Shown: positions 1-12,189 of the stretch, piece by piece
Layout of the letters: each line of letters starts with the position of its first letter
Numbering within the stretch: the first letter of the stretch is position 1
Origin: Typha latifolia
Taxonomy: Eukaryota > Streptophyta > Magnoliopsida > Poales > Typhaceae
Length of the DNA stretch: 64,000 nt
Direction: 5' to 3'
Assembly (NCBI GenBank): GCA_019914945.1
Contig: CM034110.1
Span: forward strand, 3,973,001-4,037,000
Made by a program: the position numbers and the translations under genes
Notes under the pieces: generated by a model
Told to the model about the DNA's origin: nothing
The model's input: only the letters and a program-made list of their open reading frames with translations
The model's database searches: none

Positions 1-986
1 AATCCAAAATCGAATCAAAACCAATCACTAAAACTTGTAGCTATTAATAAGAAGTTTATAAATCACCCCCTGATTCTCACAACTCAATCTATACCAATTT
101 GCTCGCTAGACCTCACAATGCATTGCTTCTCGTGACCCTTGAGGTTAATCCTTCCGTCTTAATGACTCTTGAAATATAGTTCTTTACAATTTGATGTAGA
201 TGCATTGAGATGAGAATAATTCAGCATGTTTTATCTAAAGCAGAAAACTGTTCTCCAATCTAATATGGTAATTCTCCTACGATTAGATTAAAACCCTTTA
301 TATATTTTCTAAAAATAAGATAAATATCTTTTAGAGATAAATAAATATCTTTTAGAGATAAGATAAATATATGTTCAAAGATTCTCTATGGATTCTTTTA
401 GAGATAAAATAAATACTTCTTAGAGATAAAGTCTAATCTATGTCAAATCAGGTCTCACATAACTCTAGAAATTATAAATTACGTAGGTGCACTCGAACGC
501 AGCCCGAGTGTGTTTAAACACAGTGACTTGAAGTGTGAATGCATTGTGAACAATCAAATATTAACCTCTATATGTATGAACATCATTTGTATGTGTGAAC
601 GCTTGTAAGGTGCATTCAAACGGCCAAACACAAGCTCTCTGTATGTGCGAACATGGTGTGGATGGCTATAGGATGCGATTGAACGGGCCCAAAGTGCGTT
701 TGAACGCCCTATTCAAATGGCAAACTAAACAGTTGAATGTAAAGTGCCTATTTCTATGCCTTTAGGTAAAATTTTATACTTCATCAACCATCATGACACC
801 ATTTAAGCACTTCAATAATGATTCTAAAATTATTTCGAATACTTTGACTTCAAAATTAATTTTTCACTTCAGATATTTTATAATTTGTGCATATACTCAT
901 ACATAAAATCTAGACACATTACATAAATAAAAATTATATTTTGAAACACAATTTGCCAATTACATTAGTACAAATAAAGTCAAACA
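1..986 (-). repeat. Copia LTR (3' LTR of the relic, cut by window edge)
   Basis: Matches 3850-4846 over most of its length. It ends in CAAACA next to the polypurine-type tract, so TG...CA polarity fits a minus-strand element. Degenerate copies of the GTTCGAACGC module lie at 485-720. The first part of the LTR lies outside the window. Confidence 0.7.
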
Positions 987-3382
987 ATCTCTCCCTTTGG
1001 CAATTTGTGACAAAATATTATTTCTTAAAATACAAAATGTCTACTCACAATAATGTATACATCATAATAAAGCATCACAAGTTTGCTTCAACATTCATAC
1101 CAAGTGAAATGCATGTAAGATAATTAAAATAAATTGAATAATCAATAACAAACCAAACTGAAATAACTAACTCCATTATATTTCACTCTCCCCATTTTTG
1201 TAAATTGACAAAGAATGAAATCACACTCATGCTCCCCTCAAAATCATAATCTATTTCACATTATTTTTTAACTAGTAAATTTCAAAAATGCACAAAAATA
1301 TTATAACTCTCAAATCCAATTTTCAAGTATTCAAAATAAAAAATGATTCACAAATCAAAAGATTTAACATTTGAGTTCACATATTATATTCAAGTATTTT
1401 TTGGTTGATGCATTCAAGAATTTAAATTGACTTATGAAAGAAGTCAGACTCATTATAAAGTCAGAAAAAATAGATGCACAAATATTTACATTAGCATATT
1501 ATAAACTAAGCGGTTTGATCACTCAAAATTATCGAAAGAAAATATCTAATTATAGTGTCTTGATAATTCTCTCTAGTAAAGCATGAAAATATAAGGCAAT
1601 TCTAAGACATCAAACATCAAAATAAGACACTAAACTGAAGTCAAATCAAACTTAGTTAACATTCTCCTATTTTAATTCAAGAACATTTTAATTTACTTTC
1701 ATTTTTTTTTGTTTTTCGCTCTAATTTTTTTATATCAAATAACTATTTTGGTGCAATGATGATTTTCACACACGAATTAGGTAGCCCTTTTCTTACAATG
1801 CACCATATTAAAAATATAGATAACTCATGACTGATATAGAGGTGCACGGGCTCAAATTGGACACTTTTAAGATGACTTTCACATTAATCACATGGTAGTC
1901 CTTTTCATTGATCTTTTAATAAGGAAAAATATTAGAAGGGTAAAACTAAATCAAAAAGTCAAATAGTCAATGTTAACCTAATAAGTAAGATATCTAAAAA
2001 ACATTGCATGAGATCATGTTCATATAAAGATTGAACCACAATAACTACAATGGATGTGCATAGAAGATTATAAAAAATATCAAAGAGTAAATAATACACT
2101 TAGAGATAATATATAAAATATTAACATAAGTGACTATAACTTCAACAATAGCTCTATAATAAGACGTCTTTATATCACAAGAGTCACTTATTCAATAAAT
2201 GCATCAAAGTTTTTTTAATTTTCTTATTTTTTTCGTTTTTAAATAAGCCAACTATAATCCAACATAAAAATGAAAATGAGAAAACGTAAACCTAAAAAAA
2301 ATCCTAAAATGCACAAATTATCAACCAATCCAAAAAGATATAACTAAAAATCATATATACACCAAGCACATAACTAGAAAATATAAATAAGCAACTAAAC
2401 TTCCTCTAGCTAGCATATCTCACTAAGAGATCAATAACACCACCCCGAAGGGGTGCCAAAATGTCTTCTTTCCTAACCCAAACTTGTCTAGTTTCTACTC
2501 ATAATAAAAAGCATGTTTAAGTCTTTGCACAAATTTACAATGTGGCTAATGTGTCCTTTAACTTTACAATGATCTATTTCTAAATTCTACCCTTAGATAT
2601 ATTTCTAAATGTCTTAGCATTCATATTATATTTCTTATTGTGTTTCTTAACATTTGTCTTATAATCAATATAAGAAATATTAATATAATGACAAGATGAT
2701 TAAACAAAAGAAGGAGAAGAAAAACTACTACATTGCACTTTTGGAGAAGAGGTATTTGATCATTTACTAGCATATCCTAGCCCTTCTTTCTCCTTTCTAT
2801 TCCTTTGTGATCCAAGGAGCTGATTCAAACTTTTGAGCCCTATAGTAAATTTATCAAATGAGCTCTTAACTTTTTCTAATTTAATTTTAAGAAACTTAAC
2901 CTTTTCAGATAAGCTTTTTCTCAAAGAAACTTATGCAAATCGACCTCCAAAAATTTAATTTTATCATATAATGAAGAATTTTCAAAAATTAAAGAGTTTC
3001 AATTTATGAGTGTTATCCAATTTTTCTTGAAGCTTTAAATTTTCTTCTCTGAGATGCTCCATATATTTCAACATGTCCACATGATGCTTCACCATCTTGG
3101 CTTTTTCTTCTTTCATCACTTTGAGTTATCCTGCAAATTTCAGATTAATCTTTTTTGCTCCTGTAGAATTCTTTGCATAATTCATGGTAGGCTCTTTGTA
3201 ATTTAGAATCAATTTCAGAATCTATCACATCTGAATCCTAATTCCTCTACCCTTAAAAATTTATTAGAAAGTTCAGCATATAACAAAAAAGTAGTGAAAG
3301 CAATATAATTTTCTTTTTCAAATTTCGAGTCATTATCATCAGAATCATTAGTATCATCCCAAGTGTCCTACAAAGCCTTGCC

Positions 3383-3660
3383 CTTTTTCTTAAGGCGATT
3401 TAGGCATTCATGAGCGATATGCCCATAATCTTAGCATTCATAACATTGAATTACTCCCCATTAATATTTGCTTCTAGGTCTTCTGTTTTCACATTTAGAG
3501 TTTTTAAAAAAATCCTTAATCATTTTCATAAAGAGCCTCAACAATTCAACATCAATATAATTATCCTCATCTGACTTTAGAAAAGCATACATCTTATCTT
3601 TCCAAGAATTTTTTAATCTATCTAACACAGAAAGTTTATCAATACCTACTCTGATGCCAA
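3383..3660 (-). pseudogene. gag remnant of the copia relic
   Basis: On the minus strand, 3385-3450 encodes a CCHC zinc-knuckle remnant of the form CYEC-x-DYGHIAHEC with a stop inside. It is preceded by an acidic stretch (DEDNYIDVELLRLFMKMIKDFF, about 3500-3580) that parallels the same position in the gag at 24314-24928. The N-terminal gag domain is missing and the frame is joined almost directly to the primer-site region (ACTCTGATGCCA at 3648-3659, a decayed complement of TGGTATCAGAGC). It is clearly non-functional. Confidence 0.6.
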
Positions 3661-3661
3661 T

Positions 3662-4846
3662 CAAAAAAAAATTAAAACTTACATGAATACATAGATATAC
3701 TAAGATACCTATTAAAACATGTAAGAAATGCCTACGAGATAGCAATCTATCACACGCTATCGATAATAATATTCGGAAACTAAAGCATGAAAAAGACAAT
3801 TGCAAACACAAAATTTCTTACGTGGAAAACTCCAAACCGGGTAAAAAACTATGGATCCAAACTCGGATCAAAATCAATCACTAAAACTTGTAGCAATTAA
3901 CAAGAAGCTTATAAATCACCTGACAATTCTAAGGACTCAATCTGTACTGATCTTGCTCGCTAGATCTCACGATGCACTGCTTTTCGTGATAGGTTTCCAA
4001 ACCTTAGTTACTCTCAAGGTTGATTCTTCTGTCTCAATAACCCTCGAAATGTAGTTCTTCGAGATCTGATGTAGATACATTGAGATGAGAACGATTCAGC
4101 ATGTTTCGTCTAAAGTAGAAAATGATTATCCAATCTTATACTTAACCGCAATTATCCTAGGGTTAGATTATATCCCTTTATATATATTTATTAGAGATAA
4201 GATAAGTATCTCTTAAAGATCAGATAAATATATTTTCAAAGATTCTCTACGGATTCTCTTAGAGATAATATAAATACCGCTTAAAAATAAAGTTTAATCT
4301 AAGTGAAATTAGGTCTCATATATCTCCAAAAATTATAAATTACTTAGGTGCATTCGAACACGGCCCAAGTGTGTTCGAATACGATGACTTGAAGTGTGAA
4401 CGCATTATGAATGGACAAATATAAACCTCTGTATGTGTGAACGTCATCTCTGTATATGTGAACACCTATTGAGTGCATTCGAATGACCAAAACAAGCTCT
4501 TTATATATGTGAACATAGTGTGAACGGTTGTAGAATGTATTCGAATAAGCCCAGAGTGCGTTTCAATGCTTTGCTCAAACGGCAGACTAAATAATTAAAT
4601 GGAGAGTGCCTATTCTTGTGTCTTTGGATAAAATTTCATACTTTTTCAACCATTATAATATCGTTTAAACACTTCAATAATAATTCTAAATTTTTTTTGA
4701 ATATTTTGCTTCAAAATTAATCTTTCACTTTAGATATTTCATAACTTGTGCATATTCTCGTACATAAATCTAGACACATTACAAAAATAAAAATTATATT
4801 TTAAAACATAATTTGCTAATTACATTAGTACAAATAAAATCTAATA
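3662..4846 (-). repeat. Copia LTR (5' LTR of the relic)
   Basis: Starts just beyond the decayed primer-binding site and matches the left LTR. Three short internal repeats of TTAGAGATAA-like sequence occur at 4190-4290 and also at 330-430. Its outer end lies about 350 bp upstream of the laccase TATA box. Confidence 0.65.
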
Positions 4847-5257
4847 TTCATGAAATTTTTTAGGATGCGTGCTGTATCTATCTAAACTATGTGAGACAGA
4901 TGAAGGAAATTGCCATGGGAACTATCCAAATTCCAAACAAAACTTTGCAAATTTGTAAAGTAGCCCCTGAGGAGATTTTGAATTAAGTTGCATATTTTGC
5001 CAGGTCGTTACTAGAAGCAAGTCGTTTAATGATAATTTATTATGCTGATACATGCCATTGTAGCTGCTAAGCGTATGTGAACTTTATGTAGAATCCAAGT
5101 CATGGAGTTGTAGTTTGTGAACGTTCTACCAAAACCTTGCGGATCAAGGCTCCCCTACCTAAACTTTAAAACGACTTAGCAGCTACATTCCATTCTCTTT
5201 ATAAGGAACAATTCATTGTCCACTCACTAACTCGTCCAGACAAAGTTTGTCTCATCA

Positions 5258-5260
<3 letters not shown>
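4847..5260 (+). promoter_or_regulatory. Laccase promoter and 5' UTR
   Basis: TTTATAAGG at 5198-5206 is a good TATA box. It is followed after about 30 bp by a pyrimidine/CA-rich stretch (5230-5252) where transcription could start. CTACCTAAAC near 5155-5165 and CTACCAAAACC near 5127-5137 resemble the AC elements bound by lignin-type MYB factors, but neither matches the consensus fully. Between the copia LTR end and the TATA box there is only about 350 bp of apparently unique sequence, so distal control elements may have been displaced or replaced by the LTR. Confidence 0.5.

Positions 5261-5348
<88 letters not shown>
5261..5348 (+). repeat. (AG)44 microsatellite in the laccase 5' UTR
   Basis: A perfect AG dinucleotide run of 88 bp ends at the base before the ATG at 5349. 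In frame with the gene it would read Glu-Arg repeats, but no ATG lies upstream in that frame. It is therefore leader sequence rather than coding. Such GA tracts bind plant BBR/BPC factors and are hypervariable. Confidence 0.9.
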
Positions 5349-5353
<5 letters not shown>

Positions 5354-8300
5354 ATCATGGATTCGTGCATTCTTGCTGGTTGCTTGCATTCTTCCGGTGC
5401 TTGTTGATGCGACGACTCGGCATTATAAATTCAATGTAAGTATCTCACTTTAATGCAAGCATAAAAAAGAGAGGAAATTTACTAAAAACACCCTATGCTG
5501 CTTTTAATGTCTAGAAAATATACTAGTCAACTTTGACCTAGCAGCTGGTAGAACATAGAATATTTCATTTCTTAAAATACATTCATTTGATTTTAAAAAT
5601 TAGTTCTCATTTTATTTATACTCAAGGATATTAAGGTCATTTTGCTTTGTACTTGATTTAACTTATTTATATAGTAACTAGTCGTTACTAAATGTTTATT
5701 TCTTGATCAATTTTCTTCCATGTAGGTGGTAATGAGTAATATAACTCGTCTCTGCTCTACCAAGCCAATCGTTACTGTTAACGGTCAGTTCCCCGGGCCC
5801 ACCTTATATGCTAGGGAAGGCGACAATGTGCTTGTGAAAGTTGTCAATCATGTGAAATACAATGTTACAATCCACTGGTAAATATTCTCCAAACTCCATT
5901 AATGTGGCAGACTCCTTGCAAGTCTTTCTAAGAATATAGAGTAGTAATACGTAGTGTTCCCTAGAATTGATAAGTTTTTCTTTTTAACACACAGGCATGG
6001 AGTGAGGCAGCTTAGAACGGGCTGGGCCGATGGGCCGGCCTACATCACCCAGTGCCCAATTCAACCAGGCCAGAATTATGTGTATAATTTTACTATCAAA
6101 GGGCAAAGGGGAACACTTTTTTGGCATGCTCACATACTATGGCTAAGGGCAACTGTTCATGGTGCTATTGTGATCCTACCTAAACCTGACGTTCCTTATC
6201 CCTTTCCTGCACCCCATAAAGAGGAAGTAGTAATCTTAGGTGCGTGATTAGGATAATTGTGTTGTTAATTAGATAAATTTTAGTTGTAATTTTTATAATT
6301 ACTTTTGTTGTTATTATTAAAATGTAGGTGAATGGTGGAAATCGGACACTGAGGCTGTCATCAATCAAGCCATGAGGGTTGGTCTACCACCAAATGTTTC
6401 TGATGCTCATACCATCAATGGACATCCAGGCTCTATGCCCAATTGTGCAACTTCACAAGGTAATTAACATTTTCTTTATTGTTATTCGACACTATATTTA
6501 ATGCCTTAAAAACACCCTAAATCAGTTCTCTTTAGTGAACCTGCAAAATATAACCTTAATATATAGTGTAAGTGTTTTAAGGTTACTCAAATAATGGCTG
6601 TTTTACTTTTTTAATTTCAAAGGTTAATATAACATTCTTTATTTTGAGTGTTTTTGAGGCATTAGAAATAAAATAAAGGAGTGTTAATTAAATATTAATA
6701 TAATAGAGTGTTAATGATAATATAGAGAGAAGTAGGTCGTTTCAATAAATTTCTCTAAGTGATATGAACTCCAAATTAGATGCATAGCTTAATTGACATG
6801 GTACTACTTCACAGATGGACTCAAATTACAAGTCGACAGTGGCAAAACATACCTGCTACGTATCATTAACGCTGCAGTCAATGAGGAGCTCTTTTTCAAA
6901 ATCGCCGGCCATAGACTAACCGTCGTCGAAGTCGACGCAGTTTACACGAAACCTTTCAAGACCGACGCTATCCTCGTTGCACCGGGCCAAACGACGAACG
7001 TCCTCCTCACCGCCGACCAAAGAGCTGGTCGGTACCTCGCCACCGCCTCTCCTTTCATGGACTCCCCATCACCGTCGACAATAAAACTGCTATGGCAATC
7101 GTTCACTACACCAACACTCTCTCCACCTCTGCTCTCATCACAGCTAATCCGCCGGCTCAGAATGCAACTCCGGTAATATTAATTCAACAATTACAAAAAG
7201 ACTCAAGAGAAAAGAAAATTTTATTTAGCCTAGGGGCACTGCCATAGTAAGCTTTTTTATAGAAAAAATATATATTTCAATATGATAAGATGTTAATAAT
7301 AACAAGAGTAAAATATATGGTGTTCTTCCTTAATATTTTATTTAGCCTCTAACACTCATCTAATACTCTTTAACAGGTAGCATCCAGCTTCGTGGACTCC
7401 CTCCGAAGCCTGAACTCAAGAACTTATCCGGCCAGGGTACCCCTACAAATCGACCAATCCCTCCTCTTCACCGTCGGCATCGGCGTCAACCCTTGCCCCA
7501 CCTGCACCAACGGCAGCCGGATTGTCGCCGACATCAACAACGTGAGCTTCGTCATGCCGACGACGGCGATACTCCAGGCGCACTACTTTAACGTCAGCGG
7601 GGTGTTCACCGACGACTTTCCGGCGAACCCCCCCGTGGCGTTCAACTACACCGGCGGAGGGCCGAAGAACCTGCAGACGATGACCGGAACTCGGGTTTAT
7701 CGACTGCCGTATAATTCGACGGTGCAATTAGTGCTGCAGGATACGGGGATCATTGCACCGGAGAATCATCCTATCCATTTGCATGGGTATAACTTCTTTG
7801 CGGTAGGGAGAGGACTTGGGAATTATAATCCTAAGAGTTCTCCTTCTAAGTTTAATCTCGTAGATCCGGTAGAGAGGAACACCATTGGAGTTCCATCGGG
7901 AGGATGGACTGCTATAAGATTCAGAGCGGATAATCCCGGTATGTACAGTTACATTTTAACTATTTGCAATTCACACCCTATTTGGTTTGGAGGTATTTTA
8001 AGCAATTTACGGGAGTCGACTAATAAATATCTATATAGCCAGGTAGAATGATAATAAATATAAAATATAATGTATTTTTCCTGCTAAAATTCTAAATTCT
8101 TATCTATGTATAGATACTCTTCCAAGCCCATGGATTTTACGTGGATGGCCTTTATGTTATCTTTCAGAAATTATATAAAACTTATTGTTATAAAATAGGT
8201 GAAAAGAGATAAGTACCCTTAAACTGAAAGAAACGTATAGAAACGTATGTAAACAAAACGAAGGGTATTTATACATATTTATAGTGAACTTGATTAAATC

Positions 8301-8720
8301 TTAGTAATTAATTATGTTTGAGGTGTATTCATAGAAGAAACAATGGTTTTTTACTTTTTGAGGGGGGATATAGATAAAAAAGCCAAGTATTTTTAAGGAT
8401 TTAAATGCAAATCAGAGATAAAAGGGTATATTTAATTTGAAATCATATAAGATGATCAGGAGATTTCTTCGAAGCTTATTAAGTTATCATCGTGTCCAAG
8501 AATTAACTCAAAGTTTATATCAAACGAGATATATATAAATAATCTAGTACGTATAAAGATTATATAATTGCCTGTTGGATTTGATGTAGGCGTTTGGTTC
8601 ATGCATTGCCATTTGGAGGTGCACACAACTTGGGGATTAAAGATGGCGTTTCTGGTGGACAATGGAAAGGGTGCCAATGAGTCACTACTACCACCTCCCA
8701 AAGATCTACCAACCTGTTAA
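5349..8720 (+). CDS. LAC: Laccase (multicopper oxidase), seven exons, frameshift in exon 5
   Basis: Laccases are secreted copper enzymes that oxidise monolignols and other phenols with O2 in the cell wall. Exons by GT-AG sites: 5349-5435, 5726-5877, 5995-6239, 6328-6459, 6815-7172, 7377-7938 and 8590-8720. They give about 555 residues, the usual family length. The N-terminus is a signal peptide ([21 protein letters not shown]) followed by TRHYKFN. All four copper motifs are present: HWHG across the exon 2/3 junction, WHAH in exon 3, HPIHLHG in exon 6 and [14 protein letters not shown] in exon 7. The end is DLPTC. Exon phases agree at every junction except inside exon 5. There the frame breaks at about 7063-7068, after SPFMDS, and resumes one base off with HYTNTL. 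Exon 5 is 358 bp where 359 would keep the phase. It is either a recent pseudogene or a sequencing error, because nothing else is damaged. Which laccase it is cannot be told from here. Confidence 0.92.
6864..6884 (+). promoter_or_regulatory. Putative miR397 target site in laccase exon 5
   Basis: The 21 bases CATTAACGCTGCAGTCAATG-A are complementary to plant miR397 as I remember it. The exceptions are one G:U pair near the miRNA 3' end and one mismatch at miRNA position 8. miR397 is known to cut laccase mRNAs at the segment coding for IINAA-NEE, which is where this lies. The position-8 mismatch could weaken silencing. Confidence 0.65.
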
Positions 8721-9790
8721 TCTTACTCTTTATTGAACATGGACGAGAAGAGCTAGCAAATGGCCATAAATTTACAGGACTTGTCAAGCGACTTAAATCT
8801 TACTCTTTTTTCTCCTTAAAGATTGAATTGTACGTTTAATTCAATGCCCAAACTAATCTTTGAGTGCCCCAAACTAATTTTGAGTTCTCAAAGATGAAGT
8901 AAACATGTTTTGTAAAAGTGTGCGAGAAACACGTGTAGTGTAAGGTGAATTATGTAAAAGCATTCATTTTTTATAGATAAACTAAATCTAAATCTTCTGA
9001 GTTGTGATTATTTATATTCTTTTTAGTTTATAACAAGATCTGTAATATAGGTGTTAAATTATCTTTTAATATGATGCTTCAGGGTAATATCATTACTAAA
9101 TTTTATTGGATATTGATGCATTACAACTCATTAAATAATATTGAATATAAAAAGGATATAATTGAGAAATTTATAGATACTATTTCTGTAAACAATAGAT
9201 ATATTGATGGAATTTATAGATACATATTTATAATTATAATTATTCACAAATATTCTATAGTCACAATATGCAAATGACTAGATGCGGATTATGGCACCTA
9301 TAGAAATTATGGTGAAAATTATAATTGATAGAGTCAAAAGAGGAAAGCACCATCATAAAGAGGCTAAAAAATGGAAAGAATATAGGAAAGCCATAATTGT
9401 CCAACTATAACTATCATGCTAAGACGACTAATGTCTTAAGAAAACTAGAGGAATTAAGCCCCGCATACTGATTTATTGTAATTAAATTATATTTGGAACA
9501 ATTTGAATTTTGGAGTATGTGGAATACTGAAAATTTCTTTTGACATACAACATTAGAATGTTTAAAATGTAGATCAATATATATTTGTTTGTGTACAACA
9601 AAAGAGTATTTCGTCATACAACCTATATAATTTGTAAATGTTATTTTCCAAAATATTTATGTGCAACAACAAAGTACTTTGACATATAATTTATATAATT
9701 CTATAGTTAGTATCTTCGGATTATATATATACTAACTCTAGATTCTATAGATACTAATTCCAGATTTTGTACTTACTACAGATGATCTAG
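8721..9790. other. AT-rich 3' flank of the laccase
   Basis: No gene seen. The laccase stop is at 8718-8720, and no strong AATAAA lies in the next 150 bp. From 9525 to 9695 there are about three degenerate copies of a ~70-bp unit containing TTTGACATACAAC or TTTCGTCATACAAC and ATATAATTT. From 9725 to 9775 a ~22-bp motif (ATACTAACTCTAGATT) occurs twice. Confidence 0.5.
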
Positions 9791-10154
9791 CCATCCAAAC
9801 AATCTGAGATTTTGATAGGTTGTTTTTCTTGAAGAGGAATCCAACACAACTCGAGCCATGACGATCGGAGGAGTATATCGAAAGATATGACTAATTTATT
9901 GACTAAAGGTTAGGGTTGGCGAGATGGACGTGAAGGTAGAAAACAGAGTTGGAATGATGAGAAAATTGGAACAACAGTTGCTGGATATATGACGAGGGTT
10001 TTGATGAAGAGATATTCAAGGTTAAGGACACTAGAGGTGGCTTGGGTGGTGGAGTTAAGGGAGGCTAATGGAGGTGAAGTTGCGGTTAGGTTAGGGCTAG
10101 CGAAGGATAGGGCGTGTGAGAAGGAGAAGGGAAAAAGAGGGTGAGATGAGGTCT
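9791..10154. other. Unassigned purine-rich sequence before gypsy A
   Basis: G/A-rich sequence without a coding frame. It joins directly to the last ~50 bp of an A-type LTR, so it is either the insertion target with the 5' LTR deleted or a foreign segment brought in by recombination. Confidence 0.35.
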
Positions 10155-10205
10155 TCCCTAAAGAAATCCTAACGTAGCCTATCTTTGATACAAGAACCTA
10201 TCAAT

Positions 10206-10217
10206 TGGTATCAGAGC
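10206..10217 (+). other. tRNA-Met primer-binding site of gypsy A
   Basis: TGGTATCAGAGC, complementary to the 3' end of plant initiator tRNA-Met, starts two bases after the LTR end at 10203. Confidence 0.85.
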
Positions 10218-10240
10218 AGGCGAACCTTAGACCTCCATTA

Positions 10241-11355
10241 ATGGTTGAAATAAGGAAGATGATATCAATAAGGAGACCTATGGAGAGCACACCGACAAGA
10301 GAAGACTTAATGCACGATGATCCTAACCGTGAGGCCAATTTTTTTGAAGCGACCATGGCAAGACCGAGTCAACCAACGTCCATGGGTTCGAATATGGATG
10401 AACTTAGGGGCATGTTCCAAACATTGTTGCATAGAGTTGACAACATGCAAAAGGATCACAATGAATTCAAGGAATATGTCATGAATCGATTGGGTTCGTC
10501 ATCTCCTCGATAACGAATGGAGTTTCAAGAAGGACCGGTGGTGGGACCTCATCGAACCGATACCCCACAGGTCCAAGTGTGTCATATGAGTGTCAATAAT
10601 CTCCTCTTACCTATGCCTTCACATTATCTCCCACCTCCATTACAAAACCCAAGACCGGTGGTGGTGGAACCTGAGAGGCGTGCAGCACTAGTGCGCTTTG
10701 TCGATAAGGAGGATTGGCACTATGAGGATGAGGTTGATCCCTATGGAGATGGTGATGGATGTGCTCGAGGATTTAGAGAAGGTGATCAATATGCACAAAG
10801 GTGTAGACTTGAACCAAAGATCTTTCGCGAACCCGATAACGCTATTCGGGGGAGAATCGCATGCTTGGACTTTCCAAAATTTCAAGGCGGTGATCTAACA
10901 GATTGGGTGTTTCAAGTTGAACAATATTTTGATTGTCAAGGTACAGTGGAAGATGCAAAGTCCAGATGGCAAGCTTTCACCACCGAGGAACGGCATTGCA
11001 TTGGTATAGATCGGTTATTCGTGGTGGTGGATTTACCAAATGGGCTGATTTTTGTAGAAAGGTTACACACAGATTTGGGATAATGGCATATAAAGATTTT
11101 ACTGCCATATTAAGCAAGATGGTTCAGAGGACGAACGTATCGAAGTACCAAGCTAAGTTTGAAAGAGTTAGTAGTCATTGTGAGCCACTTTGGCCCGAAC
11201 AAACATTGATAAGCACATTTATTTCAGGGCTGCGAGAGGAGATACAAGCAGATGTGCGTGCTCTATATCTTTCTACTCTTAAGGAGGCCTTTGAGAAGGT
11301 CATGAGGATGGAACAAAAGCATAGGGCTTTAAGGATGGCAGCAAAATACAATTAG
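10241..11355 (+). pseudogene. gag of gypsy A
   Basis: Starts MVEIRKMISIRRPME, with a coiled segment (MDELRGMFQTLLHRVDNMQK) typical of chromovirus Gag N-termini, and a retrotransposon gag domain (DWVFQVEQYFDCQG ... ALHWYRSVIR ... FISGLREEIQADV). There is a TAA stop at 10511-10513. A single-base deletion near 10961 shows against the B copy, which reads AAAGGTCCAGATG at 39476. A TAG stop lies at 11353-11355. Confidence 0.8.
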
Positions 11356-11999
11356 GGCAACCGAGATGGGCGGTTTGTACCTAGAACGCTGGCTAGAAAT
11401 TTTGCGGTTTCAAAAACATTGGTTGCGAGTTCTAGACCATGACCACCTTTGAGACCCCCCATTCAAACTTTCACACCTGCCCACGTGGAGGAGCGAAGAG
11501 AGAAGGGCCTTTGCTTTCGATGTGATGAGCATTTCACTCTTGGTCATTGGTGTTCTAAATTGATCGGGAGTGTGATACTTATCGACGATCTTGAGGAGGA
11601 TGATGATGTTGTTGATGATGGAGAGTGCCCAGAGGAGGTCCATGAGGACACCGTTGAGGAGGGCATGGAGAAAGATATCTAAGCTGAAATATCGATGCAT
11701 ACATATTCGGGTACTTTCGCGCCGAGGACGTTACGAGTAGACAGCTCATTAGAAAGCATTGCGTGCACATCCTCATTGATTCGGAGAGTACACACAACTT
11801 TTTAGATGAGAGGTTAGTGAGGAGATTGGGTTTGAATGCCGAACTGACGACGGGATTTGACGTTGCTATTGTAGATGGCATGAAACTTAAGGCGGAGAGC
11901 TTGTGTTGCCGGGTCGGTATACGGGGGCAAGGACACGACATCATTATGGACTTGTATCCTTTGGCGCTGCATGGAGTAGACATTGTCCTTGTTGCTTAG
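11356..11999 (+). pseudogene. Zinc knuckle and aspartic protease of gypsy A
   Basis: GLCFRCDEHFTLGHWC at about 11509-11556 is a chromovirus-type zinc knuckle (CX2CX7HXC). An acidic linker (LEEDDDVVDDGECPEEVHED) follows. The protease reads HILIDSESTHNFLDERLVRRLGL from about 11766. The active-site triplet usually D-S/T-G here reads D-S-E, a G-to-A change that should kill activity. A stop at 11997-11999 ends the frame. Confidence 0.75.
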
Positions 12000-12189
12000 T
12001 GATTACAGAGTTTGTGACCCGTCACATTTGATTTTCGGAGCATGTGGATGAAATTTAAACAAGGAAACAAAGATGTGCGGCTTGATAGTGTTCAGTCTTC
12101 GTCGATTCCTGCGTTGCAGCCTATGATGGGGCTGTCTTGTGCATATGATTTGGCCTATCTTCTTTAGTTAGAACTAGCAGGAGATGAGC

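Larger units (their letters stand above)
1..4846 (-). mobile_element. Degraded Sirevirus-like Ty1/copia relic without pol
   Basis: Two related blocks, 1-986 and about 3662-4846, flank an internal stretch and read as LTRs of a minus-strand element. Both hold the same run from the GATCCAAACTCGGATC-like segment through the degenerate TTCGAACGC region to ACATTAGTACAAATAAA. A polypurine-type tract (plus strand ATCTCTCCCTTTGGCAA, 987-1003) abuts the left LTR, as in the intact copia element at 18573. The internal stretch aligns in patches with the 3' non-coding region of that element (1745-1920 with 20567-20755) and with its gag end (3370-3450 with 24330-24410). Nothing resembling integrase, reverse transcriptase or RNase H is present, so pol has been lost or was never there. 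The left LTR runs off the window edge. Element type is firm; the exact ends are approximate. Confidence 0.75.

Noticed and set aside
5247..5348. Open frame of Glu-Arg repeats leading into the laccase
   Set aside because: It has no ATG and is the translated AG microsatellite. The signal peptide starts at the ATG at 5349.
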